A stretch of 64,000 bases of DNA, taken from contig JBAUWF010000067.1 in assembly GCA_049583635.1 (NCBI GenBank), forward strand, positions 8,370 through 72,369, written 5' to 3'. Below the pieces are notes generated by a model, which had not been told where the DNA came from, did not search any database, and saw only the letters and a list, made by a program, of their open reading frames with translations. The DNA is from Dokdonella_A sp049583635. Its GTDB lineage: Bacteria; Pseudomonadota; Gammaproteobacteria; Xanthomonadales; Rhodanobacteraceae. A program made the translations under genes and the position numbers. Position 1 is the stretch's first letter. Every line of letters begins with the position of its first letter. Below, piece by piece: positions 60,885 through 64,000 of this stretch.

Positions 60885-63278
60885 GTGCCATCAAGACTCA
60901 AGACATTGCTGCTTGTATCCGGCCTCGCAATGCTCGCCGGTTGCGGAACGCAGCCCACCAAGCCCGGGCCTTCCGAGCGGAACAGCGATGTGCTTACCCC
61001 CGACTCGCTGCGACGCGGCGCGCCTCGCGGGCCGGTGCCGGACGCCGCGGTGCCAGCGGATCGCGGCATCTCGCTTTCGACCGACAACAGCAATTACAAA
61101 CCGACCAAACCGGAAATCGAGGTCGGTACCGGCAAGTTCTTCAAGGTGGGTCCGGTCAAATCCGGGAAAACGCCGGAAGGGCAGGTAGTGTTCAACTTCG
61201 AGAACCAGCCGATCCAGGCGGTGGTGAAGGCGATCCTCGGCGATCTCTTGCAGGAAAACTACAGCATCGCGCCAAACGTCGGGGGCAACGTGACGTTTTC
61301 GACGTCCAAACCGATACGTCCCCAGGATGCGATGCCCGTGCTGGAAATGCTGTTGTCGTGGACCGGCAACACGCTGGTCCATGAAAACGGGCGTTACACG
61401 GTATTGCAGGTCAAGGATGCGATTCCAGGCAAGCTGACACCGAACACGGCACCGCCGGGCTCGGCGCTTGGCTACGAGTTGCGTATTTTCCCGCTCAAGT
61501 ACATATCGCCGAGCGAAATGGCGAAATTGCTCAAGCCATATGCCAAGCCGGAGGCATTTGTCAGCGTCGACACCAGCCGCAGCCTTCTGGTGATGGCCGG
61601 CACCGCGTCGGAACTCGAAAACTACCAGCGCACCATCGATACCTTCGATGTGGACTGGCTCGCCGGCATGTCGGTCGGCGTATATACCCTGCAGCATGTC
61701 GACGTCGACAAGCTGATGCCCGATCTGGAAAAGATTTTCGGGAGCGCGGGCGAGTCGCCGCTGGCCGGCATGTTCCGTTTCATGCCGATCGAGCAGACCA
61801 ACGCGATCATCGCCATTACACCGCAGCCGGAATATCTTGCCAAGGCGGCGGAGTGGCTGCATCGGCTCGACCAGGGTGGCAGCGAAAATGCAACGCAACT
61901 CTACGTCTACGACGTCAAGAACATCAAGGCGCCGGATCTGGCCGATTACCTGAGCCAGATTTTTCTCGGAGCATCGGGTACCTCGCACCGCAGCAGCACG
62001 TCAGGCAACGTCGGGCAAGGGCTGCATCCGGTGACTGTGGGTGGCATCGGCGGTACCGGCGGCAATCTCTCGTACGGCAGTCGACAGAATTCGCCGCGGC
62101 CGCAGTCCAAGGAGGAAAGGAACAGCCCGGTCAAGGGAGCCGCGGCGGTCGCCGGCAACAAGGACAGCGATATCCGTATCACGGCGGTCGAGGAAAACAA
62201 TCAATTGTTGGTGATGAGCACGCCGCTCGAATGGGATTCGATCCAGAGCGCGATCCGCCGGCTCGATATCGCGCCGTTGCAGGTGCATATCGAAGCCAAG
62301 ATTCTCGAAGTCACGCTGACCGGCAACTTGCAGTTCGGCGTGCAGTGGTATCTCGCGGGCTTGATCGGCACAGCGGATGGATCGGCACAGGCGAACGGCA
62401 ACTATCCGTATGCGTATCCGCCCGGGTCGGGCCCGACATTCACCGGCAACTCGCATGATAGGCACCGCGCTTCGCTTGGTGCGACCGGCAATGTCGGCCC
62501 CACTGGAGACGGCGGATTTTTCTATTCGTTTCTGAACAAGAATTTCGAGGTCGCAATCAATGCGCTCGAAACCAGTGGTCAGGCGCGCAGCCTGTCGGCG
62601 CCTTCGCTGGTTGTGCTCAACAACCAGGAAGCCCAGATCAATGTCGGCACGCAGATCCCGGTTGTGCAGACGTATATTTCGCCTTACACCCCGGTCATCA
62701 ATACCGGCAACACGGGGACTGGCACGAGTGGGGTCAACAACATCAGCGGGGCCACCGGATCGGTGCAGTATCTCAATACCGGTGTCATGCTCGATGTCAA
62801 GCCGCGCGTCAATCCGGGTGGCCTTGTCTACATGGAAATCCAGCAGGAAGTCAGCAATCCCGGGCCGGAGACGGCCAACCGCAATCCGCCGATCAACCAA
62901 CGTCAGTTCTCGACGCAGATTGCCGTGCAGAGTGGCCAGACCGTGCTGCTCGGCGGGCTGATCCGCGACAACGATTCGACCACCGATAACGGTATTCCGT
63001 TGCTCAGCCGCATCCCGATCGTCGGGAAGCTGTTCGGCAACACCAAGCGTTCGCACGATCGCACCGAGTTGATCGTGCTGCTGACACCGCAGGTCATCAC
63101 CAATTCCGAGGAAGCGCGTGAAGTCACCGAGGAATACCAGCGCAAGTTCCAGTCACTGGCTCCATTGCGCGCCAAGGATGCCGATCAGCGTCCGGCACCA
63201 CCGTCACCACAACAGCCACCACCATCGCGCGAACCCGCGCAGACCCGACCACCGGAGGATTCCGCAAGTGACAACTGA
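60885..63278 (+). CDS. gspD: Type II secretin GspD (lipoprotein form)
   Basis: GspD forms the outer-membrane secretion pore. The product (797 residues from GTG 60885, which has GGAG before it) starts with a signal peptide and the lipobox LAMLAGC, so it is a lipoprotein like XpsD. The N0 domain follows (FNFENQPIQAVVKAILGDLL), then three N domains, with a Ser/Gly/Asn-rich insertion near residues 365-420. The secretin domain has SLVVLNNQEAQINVGTQIPVV, DVKPRVNPGGLVYMEI and SGQTVLLGGLIRDN. The last 40 residues are Pro-rich. A GTG at 60867 is an alternative start. Confidence 0.96.
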   Translation: MPSRLKTLLLVSGLAMLAGCGTQPTKPGPSERNSDVLTPDSLRRGAPRGPVPDAAVPADRGISLSTDNSNYKPTKPEIEVGTGKFFKVGPVKSGKTPEGQVVFNFENQPIQAVVKAILGDLLQENYSIAPNVGGNVTFSTSKPIRPQDAMPVLEMLLSWTGNTLVHENGRYTVLQVKDAIPGKLTPNTAPPGSALGYELRIFPLKYISPSEMAKLLKPYAKPEAFVSVDTSRSLLVMAGTASELENYQRTIDTFDVDWLAGMSVGVYTLQHVDVDKLMPDLEKIFGSAGESPLAGMFRFMPIEQTNAIIAITPQPEYLAKAAEWLHRLDQGGSENATQLYVYDVKNIKAPDLADYLSQIFLGASGTSHRSSTSGNVGQGLHPVTVGGIGGTGGNLSYGSRQNSPRPQSKEERNSPVKGAAAVAGNKDSDIRITAVEENNQLLVMSTPLEWDSIQSAIRRLDIAPLQVHIEAKILEVTLTGNLQFGVQWYLAGLIGTADGSAQANGNYPYAYPPGSGPTFTGNSHDRHRASLGATGNVGPTGDGGFFYSFLNKNFEVAINALETSGQARSLSAPSLVVLNNQEAQINVGTQIPVVQTYISPYTPVINTGNTGTGTSGVNNISGATGSVQYLNTGVMLDVKPRVNPGGLVYMEIQQEVSNPGPETANRNPPINQRQFSTQIAVQSGQTVLLGGLIRDNDSTTDNGIPLLSRIPIVGKLFGNTKRSHDRTELIVLLTPQVITNSEEAREVTEEYQRKFQSLAPLRAKDADQRPAPPSPQQPPPSREPAQTRPPEDSASDN

Positions 63279-63690
63279 CCGCTACCTGCGCCGCGTAACC
63301 TTGCTCGCTGCGACGCTCGCGCTGCTGGCCGGCTGCGCCGCCGGGGTGAAGAAGGACAACACGGCTGACGTCGAAACCCGAGCCGTCGCTCGCTGGAACT
63401 ACCTGATTGCCCATCAGGCGGAAAAAGCCTATGACTACCTGAGCCCCGGCTATCGCGCGACGGCCGAACGCGGAGCTTACGCGAAGGCAATGAACGGCCG
63501 CCCGGTGCAATGGAAAAAAGTCGTCTTCAACAAGAAAAAATGCGACGCCGATCGCTGTACGGTGTATCTTGTGGTGAGCTATTCTGCCAATATCAGTGCA
63601 GGCCTCGGCCGACCGATCGAATCGGTCAGCCCGCTTGCGGAAACTTGGGTACGCGTCAAGGGAAAATGGTACTATCTGCCAAGTAGTTGA
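63268..63690 (+). CDS. Small lipoprotein coupled to gspD
   Basis: The 140-residue product starts with GTG, has a signal peptide and the lipobox ALLAGC, and a small alpha/beta domain (RAVARWNYLIAHQAEKAYDYLSPGYRA) resembling NTF2-like folds. GGAGG lies nine bases before the start, inside the gspD end, and the two genes overlap by 11 bases. Co-translation with the secretin is therefore expected. The product may act in secretin targeting or assembly, but no known pilotin family is recognised. Confidence 0.75.
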   Translation: MTTDRYLRRVTLLAATLALLAGCAAGVKKDNTADVETRAVARWNYLIAHQAEKAYDYLSPGYRATAERGAYAKAMNGRPVQWKKVVFNKKKCDADRCTVYLVVSYSANISAGLGRPIESVSPLAETWVRVKGKWYYLPSS

Positions 63691-63714
63691 ATTCGTTGCT
63701 GTATGCAGGATGAA

Positions 63715-63748
63715 GGAACAGGGATTGCGCGCCTGTTTCCTTTGTCTT
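63715..63748 (+). terminator. Putative intrinsic terminator of the gsp operon
   Basis: GGAACAGG at 63715-63722 pairs with CCTGTTTC at 63732-63739 (one G-T pair), with a nine-base loop, and is followed by CTTTGTCTT. It lies just after the lipoprotein gene and before the next promoter region. Confidence 0.6.
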
Positions 63749-63860
63749 AACATGGCGGCGCTGTTGTCTAACCTCGCCCGTGCCGAGTGCGCGGTCCCGC
63801 TCTGCTGGAGCCGGGTTAGCGGAAAGCAAAAAGCCCTGTGGTCAAATTAGGAGTGTTGTG

Positions 63861-64000
63861 ATGAAGAGAAACAGCTTGACGACTGCCGTGGTCGCCGGTA
63901 TCGCCGGCGTCGCGGGCTTCGCGAGTCTCGCGAGCGCCGTCGACCTGAATCCCGATGGTCTCGGTCAGGTCCTCATTTATCCGTACTACACCGTCAACAA
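63861..64000 (+). CDS. Exported protein, 5' end only
   Basis: The ATG at 63861 has GGAG ten bases upstream. The first 46 residues seen are a signal peptide (hydrophobic core TTAVVAGIAGVAGFASLASA) and a mature start DLNPDGLGQVLIYPYYTVN. That start resembles a family of exported proteins common in Lysobacterales with no known function. The gene continues past the window end, so length and domains cannot be given. Confidence 0.75.
   Translation, partial: MKRNSLTTAVVAGIAGVAGFASLASAVDLNPDGLGQVLIYPYYTVN

Overview
The window is GC-rich, densely coding bacterial chromosome with Shine-Dalgarno starts and frequent GTG starts. Gene content and order suggest a gammaproteobacterium of the Lysobacterales (Xanthomonadales), most likely a Rhodanobacteraceae-like member. 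The type II secretion operon has the xps-type order E-F-G-H-I-J-K-L-M-N-D directly after purL. Other supporting genes are an ELM1-family protein next to glnE, tandem LTA-synthase-type sulfatases, and tolC next to a pcm-like methyltransferase. The assignment is inference from gene content; there is no rRNA in the window and I saw no tRNA.

Layout. 1-11.5 kb is a looser, more accessory stretch. It holds the 3' end of a TPR protein, two lipoproteins, a DUF805 protein, a secreted FG-GAP repeat protein, a decayed secreted-protein gene ending in the same C-terminal tail, a membrane diguanylate cyclase, a hemerythrin-like protein and two tandem LTA-synthase-family phosphotransferases. Three copies of a dispersed palindromic repeat lie between these genes. 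11.8-25.3 kb holds glnE followed by an envelope block: ELM1, YceI, a Yip1 protein, a zinc-finger protein, a family 4 glycosyltransferase, an O-antigen ligase, an LpxL-type acyltransferase, WaaA, TolC and Pcm. 25.7-28.8 kb holds a TetR regulator and btuB; the btuB leader contains a cobalamin riboswitch carrying two copies of a REP-like element. 29-32.2 kb is the mlaFEDCB lipid-transport operon. 32.3-45.4 kb is housekeeping: gmk, yicC, rph, valS-holC-pepA, divergent lptF-lptG, a DUF6311 membrane protein, an RDD protein and xerD. 45.6-47.2 kb has two tandem dsbC paralogues. 47.3-63.3 kb is purL, an exosortase-H-associated-type membrane protein and the complete gspEFGHIJKLMND cluster, followed by a small overlapping lipoprotein gene. 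The window ends inside the first codons of an exported-protein gene.

How it fits together. Much of the window builds or services the outer membrane: LPS core and O-antigen completion (glycosyltransferase, WaaL-type ligase, LpxL, WaaA), LPS export (LptF, LptG), phospholipid retrograde transport (Mla), TolC export, periplasmic disulfide isomerisation (DsbC) and type II secretion. The most unusual items are the enlarged btuB riboswitch, the shared IFANGF(E/D) tail on two unrelated secreted proteins, a palindromic repeat built into the start of gspH, a GspE without cysteines in its usual zinc-motif region, and an exosortase-H-type partner protein with no exosortase nearby.
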